NCBI GenBank assembly: GCA_046153945.1
Contig: JBJXFF010000109.1
Location: 52,844 to 116,843, forward strand
Source of the DNA: SXOA01 sp046153945
Lineage (GTDB): Bacteria; Planctomycetota; Planctomycetia; Pirellulales; Pirellulaceae
Direction of reading: 5' to 3'
DNA length: 64,000 nt
Part shown: one piece after another, positions 26,032 to 34,774 of the stretch
Layout: the number at the start of each line of letters is the position of its first letter
Position numbering within the stretch: position 1 is the first letter of the stretch
Made by a program: the position numbers and the translations under genes
Notes under the pieces: generated by a model
Database searches by the model: none
Told to the model about the DNA's origin: nothing
Seen by the model: only the letters and a program-made list of their open reading frames with translations

Positions 26032-27970
26032 CAAAGCCGCGGTATTGGTAACCCTGATCATCGGGAGTTTGGCTACCACACTCTTTGCCGGCGAAGCCGA
26101 CTATCAAGAGCCGCCGCTCACACAAACTGAGCGCCAGCACTGGAGTTTCAAGCCAATTTTGCGGCCAAAACTACCAGAGTTAGCGGACGCCAAGGGATGG
26201 TGCCGGGGTGGGATTGATCGGTTCATACTGCTCCAACTCGACGAGAAAAAATCAATACCCGCCGACGAAGCCAGCCGCGAGACTCTGCTGCGAAGATTGA
26301 CCTTCGATCTGACCGGTTTGCCGCCGACGTTTTCGGAAATGGAAGCGTTCACGAACGACAACGAGCCCGACGCCTGCGAACGGCTGGTGGATCGATTGTT
26401 GGCGTCGCCGGCCTACGGGGAGCGGTGGGGGCAACATTGGCTCGATCTGGCCCGGTTTGCCGAGACGGATGGGTATGAGCATGATCTGGTCCGAAAAGAA
26501 GCGTGGCGGTATCGCGACTGGGTTGTCGGGGCACTGAACGCGGATTTGCCCTATGACGAGTTTGTGCGGCAGCAGGTGGCGGGGGACGAAGAAGGAGACA
26601 GGGGACAGGGGACAGGGGACAAGATTGAATCTCAAGCCTCTGATTTCAAATCGGAAATCTCGGACGGCTCAAAGCCAAAACAGACGCCGCTCACTCGCAG
26701 CTCCATTCCGACCATGTTCTGCCTTTCCGGCCCGGACATGCCGGATATCAATTCCCAGGAGCAGCGGAAGCATGAGTTGCTCAATGAAGTGGCAGGGACG
26801 ATCGGCTCGGTCTTCATGGGTTTGCAGATCGGCTGTGCCCAGTGTCACGATCATAAATACGATCCGCTCAGCCAAGCGGACTTCTACCGGCTGCGGGCGT
26901 TCTTTGAGCCGGCGGTGAGTTTGCAGAAAGATGTCTCGGTCATTGCCTTGCTTACCGACGATAAATTCAAAAGCCCCGCCCGGATCTGGATCCGCGGCGA
27001 CTGGCAACGGCCGGGAATGGAAGTGCAACCGGCGATGGTGCGAGTCCTGCTGCCGGCGAGCGGGGGGCGTGAGCCCCCTGATACTACATCCGCCGACATC
27101 GAGCCGAATCAGAAGAATCAGGGGGCTGACGCCCCCCGCTCGCCCAGAACCAACCTCGCCCGGTGGCTCACCAGCCCGGACCACCCCCTCACCAGCCGCG
27201 TGATGGTCAATCGGCTCTGGCAGCATCACTTTGGCAAGGGAATCGTGGAATCGCCGAGCGATTTCGGCGTGATGGGAACCGCGCCATCGAATCCCGATCA
27301 GCTCGACTGGCTGGCCAGCGAATTGATGTCCAACGGCTGGAGTCTGAAGAAGCTCCATCGGCGGATGGTCTGCTCCGCGACCTACCGCCAGGCATCGCGC
27401 AGGCCCCGCCGTTTGGAAGGAGAAGCGATTCGCGACGCCATGCTCGCCGCCAGTGGCCAACTCGACTTCCGACGTGGCGGACCCGGCGTGATGCCGCCAC
27501 TGCCGGAGGAATTGACGAAGACGCTGCTCCCCAACCACTGGAAGGCCAGCAAAAACCCCGCCGATGCCGTCCGCCGCAGCATCTATATCTTTGCCCGGCG
27601 AAACCTCCGTTATCCGCTGTTCGAAGCCTTCGACCGCCCCGACCCCAACGCCAGTTGCCCCCTCCGTAGTCGCAGCACGACAGCCACGCAATCGTTGCTG
27701 CTGTTCAATTCGGACTTTTCGCTCTCCTGTGCAAAGCATTTGGCCGCCGAAATACTTCGCGATGCTCCGGAGGGCGTAACTTCCCGGATCACCGCCACCT
27801 GCCGTCGCATCTGGGGGCGCTCCCCTAGCGATAGTGAGCTCAAGACATTGACGGCCTTCCTCGCGCAGCAAGAAGAGCTGCTCAGGAAAGCAGCAAGCGC
27901 CCCCGACGCTGCTCTCGTGGATCTCTGCCTCGCTCTCTTCAATACGAACGAGTTTCTCTATCTCGATTGA
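26006..27970 (+). CDS. DUF1549/DUF1553 exported protein with repeat-derived inserts
   Basis: Encodes 654 aa from the ATG at 26006, which gives a signal peptide (KAAVLVTLIIGSLATTLFA). An in-frame ATG at 25811 would add 65 residues encoded by a palindromic element. DUF1549 spans about 55-280 (DRFILLQLDEK, RRLTFDLTGLPPT, ERWGQHWLDLARFAETDG) and DUF1553 about 385-640 (LTSRVMVNRLWQHHFGKGIV). CAQCHDHKYDP is the conserved CxxCH text between them. Two stretches look inserted: EGDRGQGTGDK at about 198, from a GGGACAG tandem repeat, and the segment encoded by 27055-27144. The protein is likely periplasmic and is shorter than relatives with PA14 or cytochrome domains. It is probably functionally linked to DUF1501; the reaction is unknown. 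Confidence 0.9.
   Translation: MSKPGRPGFKAAVLVTLIIGSLATTLFAGEADYQEPPLTQTERQHWSFKPILRPKLPELADAKGWCRGGIDRFILLQLDEKKSIPADEASRETLLRRLTFDLTGLPPTFSEMEAFTNDNEPDACERLVDRLLASPAYGERWGQHWLDLARFAETDGYEHDLVRKEAWRYRDWVVGALNADLPYDEFVRQQVAGDEEGDRGQGTGDKIESQASDFKSEISDGSKPKQTPLTRSSIPTMFCLSGPDMPDINSQEQRKHELLNEVAGTIGSVFMGLQIGCAQCHDHKYDPLSQADFYRLRAFFEPAVSLQKDVSVIALLTDDKFKSPARIWIRGDWQRPGMEVQPAMVRVLLPASGGREPPDTTSADIEPNQKNQGADAPRSPRTNLARWLTSPDHPLTSRVMVNRLWQHHFGKGIVESPSDFGVMGTAPSNPDQLDWLASELMSNGWSLKKLHRRMVCSATYRQASRRPRRLEGEAIRDAMLAASGQLDFRRGGPGVMPPLPEELTKTLLPNHWKASKNPADAVRRSIYIFARRNLRYPLFEAFDRPDPNASCPLRSRSTTATQSLLLFNSDFSLSCAKHLAAEILRDAPEGVTSRITATCRRIWGRSPSDSELKTLTAFLAQQEELLRKAASAPDAALVDLCLALFNTNEFLYLD
27055..27144. 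repeat. 90-bp palindromic element inside a coding sequence (unit B)
   Basis: Arms 27055-27082 and 27117-27144 are complementary at 27 of 28 positions. The length is exactly 30 codons and keeps the frame, adding a segment with PASGGREPPDT and GADAPRSP to the DUF1549/1553 protein. The right arm is identical over 27 bases to the right arm of the intergenic element ending at 31701. Confidence 0.9.
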
Positions 27971-27976
27971 AGTCTT

Positions 27977-28903
27977 GTGCCGAAATACCCTCTCCGCTCT
28001 TCGCCCCCCTGGCACTTTCGCCTCGCCAAGTGGCTCATCCGCAACCGCCTGCGCGGAGGCTATCGGCTCATCGAGCTGGCGGAACGGCGGGGTTGGCTCA
28101 ACTGCGTGGTGGAATATGAGCTGTCCGCGGACGTCAAACTGAGCGTCCCGCTCTGGCGGCGGGAAAACCAGTGGGCGCTGCCGGATTTGCGGGCGTATGA
28201 AAGCGAACTGGTTACGCAACTCATCCCTCAAATCATGTTAGGTAGAATGATCTTTCCCGATCTTTGGATCGACGTGGGGGCGGACATTGGAGTCTTGTCA
28301 GCTTTGCTGGCCAGCAAGGTGGGCTTTTCCGAAGGAATTGTCTTAGAGCCAAATCCTGTCTCGTTCGAGTTCCTGGAACACAACGCCGCAAAGCTTCCGT
28401 TTCCGGTTCGCGCCATTCAGGCTGCTGCGGCCGATTTCACGGGGAAAGGAACCCTCGCCCATTCGCCGAACGACCCTTCGGACCATGCCCGTTTTCTCGC
28501 ACCCGACGAAGGGGGCGATCTGGATGTCGTCCGCATCGACGACCTCGGTATTCTTGCCGGCGGTAGCATGGTGATGAAGGTGGACGTGGAAGGGGGGGAA
28601 CTCGCCGTTTTGAAAGGTGCCGCGCAAACATTGGCGAATGCCTCCAACTGGTGCGTCGCTTTCGAAGCCCATCGCGACGTTGTTGCCCGCACGGGAATCG
28701 ACCCTTGCGAGTGCGTGCGTTTTCTGGCGGGCATCGACGATCTCTTCGTCAGCGTGGCCGAAAGGAACATCGAGCTCGATATGACCCGCCCTTTTTTCGA
28801 CCAGTTCAGCGACAAAATCACGAATGTCATTTGCACGGCTCGGGCGGGTTCTGCCGTCGGTCGAACGGACTTCAAGAAGGGGAATTGGCCACAAGACACC
28901 TAA
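27977..28903 (+). CDS. FkbM-family SAM-dependent methyltransferase
   Basis: Encodes 308 aa from the GTG at 27977, six bases after the DUF1549/1553 stop. The SAM-binding motif WIDVGADIGVLSALLA starts at about residue 96, followed by VLEPNPVSFEFL (acidic ribose-binding residue) and MVMKVDVEGGELAVLKGA at about 198, the FkbM signature. FkbM enzymes O-methylate sugars or secondary metabolites. The gene overlaps the convergent PrsW-like gene by four bases at the stop codons. No glycosyltransferase is adjacent, so the acceptor is unknown. Confidence 0.88.
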   Translation: MPKYPLRSSPPWHFRLAKWLIRNRLRGGYRLIELAERRGWLNCVVEYELSADVKLSVPLWRRENQWALPDLRAYESELVTQLIPQIMLGRMIFPDLWIDVGADIGVLSALLASKVGFSEGIVLEPNPVSFEFLEHNAAKLPFPVRAIQAAAADFTGKGTLAHSPNDPSDHARFLAPDEGGDLDVVRIDDLGILAGGSMVMKVDVEGGELAVLKGAAQTLANASNWCVAFEAHRDVVARTGIDPCECVRFLAGIDDLFVSVAERNIELDMTRPFFDQFSDKITNVICTARAGSAVGRTDFKKGNWPQDT

Positions 28904-29802
28904 TTTTTGAGCAAATCCCGAATGTCAATCCAGTGCCACTTCTTACAATGTGGACAGCGCTCGTACCGCTTCATGCCGGCGTTCATGCCAAAGATGGGCT
29001 GCGAGTAAAGCTCGCCGCAATCGGGGCATTTGACTTTGGCGGTGAACAGTTTCTTGAGTGCGGCGGGGCCAAAATACATTCCGCCGAGTAGGACCAGCGA
29101 GAAGACCGTGAACAGCGCGACCCACAGGCCGACGAGCTGCTGCCAGACCGGTTTGCCCCAGCCGAAGGCGTCGATATGCATCAAATAGATCGGAAAGTTG
29201 CCGAGAAAGTGGAGCGTCATCGCCCCGGCCAGGCCGAGCACGAACCAGCCCGGCCCGCGGCGGAGGCCCCAGACCGAGAGCACCACGAAGCCGCTGTGCG
29301 TGAAGCAGGTTTGCAGCCGTTCGCCGATGTAGCCGCCGAAGAAATAGAATTCATGGGCGGGGACGTTGGCCCATTTGCCTCCGGGGGCCAGATCGGGAGA
29401 ATCGGCGATGAACTGGAAAATCAGCCACATTTCCCCCACGGCAAAGCCGAGCCCGAGCGTCAACGCCATCGCCACGACGTTCTCCCGCGTAAGCCGGCCC
29501 CAAAACGTCGGCACCAGCAGCACGAGGAGCGGAACCAACTTGACAGGCTCTTCGGTGAGCGGAGCGTAACACAGTCTCGCGGCTGTATTGAGATGAGAAT
29601 CTTTAGCCAGCCTGGCGTCGACGGCTCCTTTGATCGGCAAACGGACCAGATAGTAGGTTCCCGCGCTCAAGGGAAGGGCGAGTACGAACATCACGACGAG
29701 CAAAAGGTAATCACGCTTCTGAGCAATCTGCGCGACAAGTCCGCCGCAAACCAGGATTCCCAGTAGCGAAACGAAGATGGCGGCGGTAAGGAGACCAGGC
29801 AT
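28900..29802 (-). CDS. PrsW-like membrane protease with C-terminal zinc ribbon
   Basis: Encodes 300 aa with about seven membrane helices. The pattern TEEPVKLVP (about residue 83) and GFAVGE (about 118) match the glutamate motifs of PrsW intramembrane metalloproteases (Abi/CAAX-like superfamily), and THSGF and LHFLGN supply histidines. After the last helix a cytoplasmic tail carries CPDCGELY and CPHCKKWHW, a four-cysteine zinc ribbon that I do not associate with PrsW. The gene starts 9 bases after the preceding small gene, so it belongs to the operon led by the M20 hydrolase. PrsW cleaves anti-sigma factors; the target here is unknown. Confidence 0.8.
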   Translation of the reverse strand: MPGLLTAAIFVSLLGILVCGGLVAQIAQKRDYLLLVVMFVLALPLSAGTYYLVRLPIKGAVDARLAKDSHLNTAARLCYAPLTEEPVKLVPLLVLLVPTFWGRLTRENVVAMALTLGLGFAVGEMWLIFQFIADSPDLAPGGKWANVPAHEFYFFGGYIGERLQTCFTHSGFVVLSVWGLRRGPGWFVLGLAGAMTLHFLGNFPIYLMHIDAFGWGKPVWQQLVGLWVALFTVFSLVLLGGMYFGPAALKKLFTAKVKCPDCGELYSQPIFGMNAGMKRYERCPHCKKWHWIDIRDLLKN

Positions 29803-29811
29803 AATCGAACT

Positions 29812-30093
29812 CTACGGCGCCCGCTCATTGCCGGCCCAATCGTCACCGAAAACGTCCTCCATCCAAATCGCGTAGTCTCCCAGGAACTCTTCGCGGGCCG
29901 GCCCGCTACGCTCGTCGTCAAACGCGAGTTGGGCGGCAGCGGCGAGAGCGTCCTTCTCTTCCGAAGTCGCGAGAGCCAGCATCGCGGCGATCGATTCGAG
30001 CGCGCGGGCGTCCTCAGCTTTGTCAATTTGCTCCGAATCTCGGAGATTGATATACGTCACGGCGTAAACAAGGGCATTCGCAAGTGCTGTCAA
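29812..30093 (-). CDS. Small acidic protein of unknown function
   Basis: Encodes 93 aa from a TTG at 30093, with GAGGA about 10 bases upstream. It starts 14 bases after the M20 hydrolase stop and ends 9 bases before the PrsW-like start, so it is part of a three-gene operon. The composition is alanine-rich and acidic with two helices; the text RALESIAAMLALATSEEKDALAAAA has no recognisable domain. No signal peptide or cysteine is present. The tight packing supports a real gene, although the start codon is uncertain. Confidence 0.6.
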   Translation of the reverse strand: MTALANALVYAVTYINLRDSEQIDKAEDARALESIAAMLALATSEEKDALAAAAQLAFDDERSGPAREEFLGDYAIWMEDVFGDDWAGNERAP

Positions 30094-30107
30094 GGGAGTG
30101 AGTTCCT

Positions 30108-31436
30108 CTACTTTTTCATGAGCTCCAGCGTGGCGGAGATCATACTGTGGGCGGCAGTGATGAGGGTTGGTTCGGCATCGGGATAGAACAAGGGTGAGTG
30201 AAGCGAGGGGATCGCGTCCAGTTTCTTGAGCCGCTCCAGCCGGGCCGGTTCGACGGTGCCGACGCGGAACATCAGGATGGGAACGCCGGCGCGGCCGTAC
30301 TGGCTGAAGTCTTCGCCCCCCATCGAGGGTTCGCCGGGGATCACCTTCTCCTTGCCGAACTCTTTTTTGAAGATCTCGGACATCCGGGCCGCCAGCTTCT
30401 CGTCGTTGAACATCGCAGGAGTCCCTTCCGAGATAGACACGAGCGGCTTTTGGGCTCCGGCAGCTGTGGAGATGGCTTCGGCTTTGGTCTGGATGGATTT
30501 CAGCAGGTGAGCTCGGACATCATCCGAGTAGCTGCGGACGGTGATCTGCAAGACACAGGTGTCGCCGATGATGTTGTGCTTGGTGCCGCCGTGGATGGAA
30601 CCGACGGTGACGACGGCCGGGTCGGTCGGCTTCATCTCGCGGCTGACGATGGTTTGCAGCGACAGGATGAGCTGGGCAGCGGTGACGATGGGGTCCACGG
30701 TGGTGTGCGGCATGGCCCCGTGCCCGCCGCGGCCGCGGATGGTGATGTCCACGCTATCCACGTTGGCCAACATGAACCCACCGCGGCAGCCGACCATGTC
30801 GCTGGCGAGACTGGAATCGCAGTGCAGAGCCAAAGCGAAGTCGGGTTTGCCGAACCGCTCGAACAGCTTGTCGTCGAGCATCTTCTTGGCCCCACTGCCG
30901 CGCTCCTCTGCCGGCTGGCCAAGGAAGATGAGCGTGCCGGCCCATTGGTCCTTGTGCGTGGAGAAGTAGCGGGCCATCCCCACGAGATTGGTGATATGAA
31001 TGTCGTGGCCGCAGGCATGCATCACGCCGACCTCGACGCCGGTTGGGTCTTTGACTTTGACTTTGGAGGCGTAGGCCAAGCCGGTCAGCTCGGTCACCGG
31101 GAGCGCATCGAGGTCCGTACGGAGCATCACGAGCGGCCCCTTACCGTTCTTGAGCACGCCGACGACTCCGGTGCCACCGACTCCCTCCGTAACTTCCACG
31201 CCTACGGCTTTCAGTTCCATCGCCACCCGAGCTGCTGTTTCCTTCTCCTGGAAGGAGAGCTCGGGATGCGTGTGAAAGTACTGATAAAGCTGAACCAGCT
31301 CCTCAACATTCGAAGTCGCCCATTCGCGGGGAGTCTCTGCGTGAGCCGTAATTGAGGAAGCAGAGATTGCCGCGAAAAACGCGAGAAAACAGGCAGCGAG
31401 TGGGAGCCGTGTGCCAAGGCATAAACGAGTCGTCAT
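30108..31436 (-). CDS. Exported M20 amidohydrolase (hippurate/IAA-amino-acid hydrolase type)
   Basis: Encodes 442 aa. A signal peptide (LPLAACFLAFFAAISASS, cleavage near AHA) precedes an M20D-type hydrolase: HTHPELSFQEKETA, MLRTDLDALPV, HACGHDIH (about residue 139), PAEERGSGAKKML and the late PSMGGEDFSQYG. These carry the two-metal-site ligands and the catalytic Glu. Relatives cleave the amide bond of N-acylated amino acids such as hippurate. Export is atypical for the family but common in planctomycetes. It leads an operon with the small gene at 30093 and the PrsW-like gene. Confidence 0.92.
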   Translation of the reverse strand: MTTRLCLGTRLPLAACFLAFFAAISASSITAHAETPREWATSNVEELVQLYQYFHTHPELSFQEKETAARVAMELKAVGVEVTEGVGGTGVVGVLKNGKGPLVMLRTDLDALPVTELTGLAYASKVKVKDPTGVEVGVMHACGHDIHITNLVGMARYFSTHKDQWAGTLIFLGQPAEERGSGAKKMLDDKLFERFGKPDFALALHCDSSLASDMVGCRGGFMLANVDSVDITIRGRGGHGAMPHTTVDPIVTAAQLILSLQTIVSREMKPTDPAVVTVGSIHGGTKHNIIGDTCVLQITVRSYSDDVRAHLLKSIQTKAEAISTAAGAQKPLVSISEGTPAMFNDEKLAARMSEIFKKEFGKEKVIPGEPSMGGEDFSQYGRAGVPILMFRVGTVEPARLERLKKLDAIPSLHSPLFYPDAEPTLITAAHSMISATLELMKK

Positions 31437-31601
31437 GTGTTTCTCCGAGTCGAGTCTTACTTCGTTGTCAGAATCTGCGAGATCTGCTTGCCGAAAAGGG
31501 CGGGATGAATATACTCACTGACGGTTCATCTTTTGTTCTCTTCATTCGCAGGTTCTTGCATTTTCATCGCGGGAACCTGCATGTTCTTTTCGCCTTCTCT
31601 T

Positions 31602-31701
31602 GGCGAGCGGGGTGCGTAAGCACCCTGATATTACACTCTTCGTTGTTTGCGGGCGTAACACTGCGCGGATAGTATCAGGGGGCTGACGCCCCCCGCTCGC
31701 C
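31602..31701. repeat. Palindromic element abutting a stop codon (unit B)
   Basis: The left arm 31602-31630 and right arm 31673-31701 are complementary with about four differences. The right arm repeats the coding-region element at 27117-27144 exactly over 27 bases. The last base falls in the stop codon of the oxidoreductase gene. Confidence 0.88.
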
Positions 31702-32801
31702 TAAAGCAGTGACAGCGGATTCACTCGCGTCTTGAGCGGCCACCGCACGGGTCCGCCGGTGCGATGGGATTCGAACACGGCGCAAATCATCTCGATGGTG
31801 GTCTTCCCTTCGTCCAAGCTGCACTCGGGGTCGCGATCTTTTTCAATCGCGATGATGAGATCACGCACGGCGAGGTAATTTCCTTCGTCCGCGCTCCCAT
31901 CTTTGAGCGGCTCTGGCTTGCCGACTCCGGCGCTGGAAATGGGAACCCAAGCTTTGCCGCTGCGGCCGGCCGACCAGGCGGGGTCAGGAAGATATTGCAC
32001 GCTGGGGAGCGTGCCGGTAAGGATTTCCACGACCCCCTTGCTGCCGAAAATGGTCAGGCCAAATCGGCCGCCGGCGGCGTTTCGCTTGGAACCGAAATAG
32101 GCGGTCGCGCCGCCGTCCATTCCATACATCGCGCTGACGCTGTCCCCGGCGAGTGGACCGAGCCCTTCGGGGCCATCCTTTACATGCGCCTTGACGACCG
32201 GATTCCCGTCCTGTCTTAACTGGGCGAAGCACCATTTGGGATCGCCGCCAAAGAAATTGATCAGATTCATGATGTGGCTGCCGAGCACCCACAGGTCTTC
32301 CGAGCCGCCACGCGCGTCCTCCTTTCCCCGGCCGCGTAACTCCAGAAGTTCACCCAGATTTCCCGCCTCGATGAACTCCTTGAGCACCTGCAGCTTGGGA
32401 CTGTAGCGTGTTTGATGGGCGAGGGCCAGTTTTACGTTGTGTTTCCGGCAGGCAGCGGCCATCTCATCCGCCTCAGCCGGGCTGCGGCAAAGAGGCTTCT
32501 CCATATAGATGTGAATCCCCCGCTCCGCCGCCGCCAGCACCATGTCGCGATGCTGGTCCACCCACCTCGGCCCGATCCCGACAATCGTCGGCTTCATTTC
32601 GTCGAGCATCTGCCGATAGTCGGCGAAACTTTTGGAAACGCCAATCCGCTTGGCGGCTTCAGCCCGCCCGGACTCGTCCGGGTCGGACACCGCGAGCACT
32701 TCGCAACTGTCCTTGAGACGGCTCCAGACGGTGTCGATCCCGTGACCATAGTTTCCGCGGCCGGTGTGACCAATGACGACAACGCGATGTTTGGCTGGCA
32801 T
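31701..32801 (-). CDS. Gfo/Idh/MocA-family oxidoreductase
   Basis: Encodes 366 aa from the ATG at 32801; the frame is open to 32921 but the added text is not Rossmann-like. The NAD(P)-binding domain starts with VVVIGHTGRGNYGHG, and the family's EKPLCRSPAEADEMA (EKP motif with its conserved lysine) lies at about residue 96. The C-terminal half is the GFO/IDH/MocA alpha/beta domain with GSHIMNLINFFGG. Such enzymes oxidise or reduce sugars and cyclitols in the cytoplasm. There is no sugar gene cluster around it, so the substrate is open. Confidence 0.92.
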   Translation of the reverse strand: MPAKHRVVVIGHTGRGNYGHGIDTVWSRLKDSCEVLAVSDPDESGRAEAAKRIGVSKSFADYRQMLDEMKPTIVGIGPRWVDQHRDMVLAAAERGIHIYMEKPLCRSPAEADEMAAACRKHNVKLALAHQTRYSPKLQVLKEFIEAGNLGELLELRGRGKEDARGGSEDLWVLGSHIMNLINFFGGDPKWCFAQLRQDGNPVVKAHVKDGPEGLGPLAGDSVSAMYGMDGGATAYFGSKRNAAGGRFGLTIFGSKGVVEILTGTLPSVQYLPDPAWSAGRSGKAWVPISSAGVGKPEPLKDGSADEGNYLAVRDLIIAIEKDRDPECSLDEGKTTIEMICAVFESHRTGGPVRWPLKTRVNPLSLL

Positions 32802-33067
32802 GGTTTGCTCCTGAGACTGTGATGCCGCATTGTAGTCCAGGAAAAAGGCAAAGGGGACTACTCCAGTCGCTTCACCTTCTTCGCCGTCGTGGGATGCATA
32901 GCGTCCACAGAGAGAACTCATTCACGATGATCATCCCATAGTGCTGCTAGCAGCCAAGGCGTGCCGCAATCAGAGGAAGCTGTCTTGCGGAATTTCGCCA
33001 GCCCCGGTATTCCTTCCTCGATTCTGGAAAAGGTCTGTTTGGACTTCTAGTTTGATTTGAGACCTCG

Positions 33068-33973
33068 ATGAGCCTTTCACGCGTGCTACTCCTGGCAATG
33101 GCTGCTCTAACCGCATGCGGCTGCGCGGGTGGTCCTCAACAGGCCGCCAAACAACACTCCGTCCCGCCGCCATCTCTTACTTCCCTATTCCAGCCGCTGA
33201 CAGGGAGGAAGCCGAGCAACGACGGAAACTGGATTCCGGAACTAAAGGTTCTGGCCCATGCGAATTTTGAGCAGGACAAGGTCACAATTCAGAATGTGCG
33301 GAATTGTGAGTTCCTAACCTATCGTGACTGCCTTGTCGATTATTACGACAAGACCTACGACCTGACGCAAATCCAGTCAGTGGACTTCATCGTGGTCCCC
33401 TTCAGCGAAAACAAAGCCATTGCCCACACCATGCTCAGCTTTGGATTCGCCAATGGCGACCACGTCGGCATCAGCGTGGAAGTGCGACTGGAGAAAGGGG
33501 AAAAATACGACGCCACTCGCGGCCTGCTTGGAGAATACGAACTAGTTTACGTCATCGCCGACGAGCGCGAGTTGATCCTGGCACGGACCGAACACCGCAA
33601 TTGTGACGTTTATCTCTACCGCACCACTGCTACCCCCGAATTGGCCCGCAAACTCTTCACAGATATGCTCAAGCGGGCCAATCAGTTGCAGGACTATCCG
33701 GAGTTCTACGATACGCTCAGCAACAACTGCACGACCAATATCGTCGAGCACATCAATAAGCTTGTCCCTGGCCGCGTCCCCTACGATCTCCGAGTGATTC
33801 TTCCCGGATACGCGGACGATCTCGGCTATGAACTCGGCCTGCTCGACAACAGTGTGCCCTTCGTGGAACTTAAGAAACGCTCGCGGATCAACGAAATCGC
33901 CCACCGGTTCAAGGAGGAAAAAGGGCCGGCATTCTCGGCAAAAATCCGCGGGGAAAAACCGAAGGCGAATTAA
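33068..33973 (+). CDS. DUF4105 lipoprotein
   Basis: Encodes 301 aa. The N-terminus LLLAMAALTACGC is a lipoprotein signal with an acylable cysteine. The DUF4105 core covers about 80-280, with conserved text IAHTMLSFGFANGDHVGISVE (about 118) and NNCTTNIVEH (about 221), whose Cys and His residues suggest a papain-like fold in this family. It stands alone, with a palindromic element beginning inside its stop codon. It is likely a membrane-attached periplasmic protein; the activity is unknown. Confidence 0.85.
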   Translation: MSLSRVLLLAMAALTACGCAGGPQQAAKQHSVPPPSLTSLFQPLTGRKPSNDGNWIPELKVLAHANFEQDKVTIQNVRNCEFLTYRDCLVDYYDKTYDLTQIQSVDFIVVPFSENKAIAHTMLSFGFANGDHVGISVEVRLEKGEKYDATRGLLGEYELVYVIADERELILARTEHRNCDVYLYRTTATPELARKLFTDMLKRANQLQDYPEFYDTLSNNCTTNIVEHINKLVPGRVPYDLRVILPGYADDLGYELGLLDNSVPFVELKKRSRINEIAHRFKEEKGPAFSAKIRGEKPKAN

Positions 33974-34105
33974 CCACAGAGACACCGAGGCACAGAGAAA
34001 ACGGAAACCATTTCTGCAATGGCCACTCTTGAGCATGTGGTGGCCTTTAAGATTTCGAGGCTTTCTTCTCGTCCTTCTTCTCTGTGCCTCGGTGTCTCTG
34101 TGGTT
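33972..34105. repeat. Palindromic element with perfect 28-base arms
   Basis: The arms 33972-33999 (AACCACAGAGACACCGAGGC then ACAGAGAA) and 34078-34105 are perfect inverted copies. Inside, TGGCCACT and GTGGTGGCC add a partial inner stem. The element starts two bases inside the DUF4105 stop codon. Sequences of the CACAGAGGCACAGAG type are widely scattered in unrelated bacteria. Confidence 0.9.
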
Positions 34106-34313
34106 CTTCCCTCTTCTTCGCAAGAGCTAGGCGAATCCGCAAACTCGACACCGCGCCGCAAGCTCTTCTTAATCTTCGCACTCTTCCTGCTCAAACAACT
34201 TGACAGTGCTAGCCGATAGTTACTCTTGCTGACACTTGCCCCAGACTGCCCATTCTTCCCGCCCCGCAGTCTTTGTCATCCCCGATTACCTCTTCTTAGG
34301 AGCTTGCCAGGAA

Positions 34314-34637
34314 ATGTCGGCTGATTCCCTGCAAATTCAAAACTTGAGCGAACTTCGAAATTACGTCCATTACACCCTGTGCGAACAAAATGAATTGGAA
34401 CGCGGCGCCTTTGATATTACGGAGCGGATTCTGGTCCGCGGCCGGAAGGCGTGCGGCATTTACTTCTGCCTGCATGGCCCCCGCAGCGTCAAGCTGACGG
34501 CCATCTGGGAAACCGAGCGGAACACCATCCTGTTTTATGCCTCTTCCGGAGAGCGGACCGGCAAAACGCAGTTGGAAGCCGCCCCCACGTTGGACCATGC
34601 CACCCTGGCGGAAGCCGGCCCGGTGGGCGCGGCCTAG
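34314..34637 (+). CDS. Small conserved protein upstream of csrA
   Basis: Encodes 107 aa from the ATG at 34314, with TAGGAG upstream; a start at 34236 is possible but adds non-conserved text. The core reads LRNYVHYTLCEQNELERGAF, ERILVRGRKACGIYFCLHGPR and KLTAIWETERNTILFY. To my recollection similar small proteins accompany csrA in other planctomycetes, but I cannot verify that here. There is no signal peptide or membrane helix. The linkage with CsrA suggests a role in post-transcriptional control, without direct evidence. Confidence 0.65.
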   Translation: MSADSLQIQNLSELRNYVHYTLCEQNELERGAFDITERILVRGRKACGIYFCLHGPRSVKLTAIWETERNTILFYASSGERTGKTQLEAAPTLDHATLAEAGPVGAA

Positions 34638-34700
34638 ACCCGACTTCCCCCGGTTTTTCGGCTACTGAACAAAAAATTCATCCAGTCGTCAATTCCGGCA

Positions 34701-34727
34701 TTGACAATTCGACCATTTCTGTACAAA
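34701..34727 (+). promoter_or_regulatory. Candidate csrA promoter
   Basis: TTGACA at 34701-34706 is followed after 15 bases by TACAAA at 34722-34727. The spacing is shorter than the sigma-70 optimum, so this is only a candidate. It lies 48 bases before the csrA start. Confidence 0.3.
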
Positions 34728-34774
34728 ACACCATTCATAGACAGAACATCATAATTATTCGGAGGATTTGAACC

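Noticed and set aside
30198..31355. A 385-codon plus-strand open frame
   Set aside because: It is the antisense shadow of the M20 amidohydrolase, which has clear motifs; the shadow has no domain and an odd His/Asp-rich composition.
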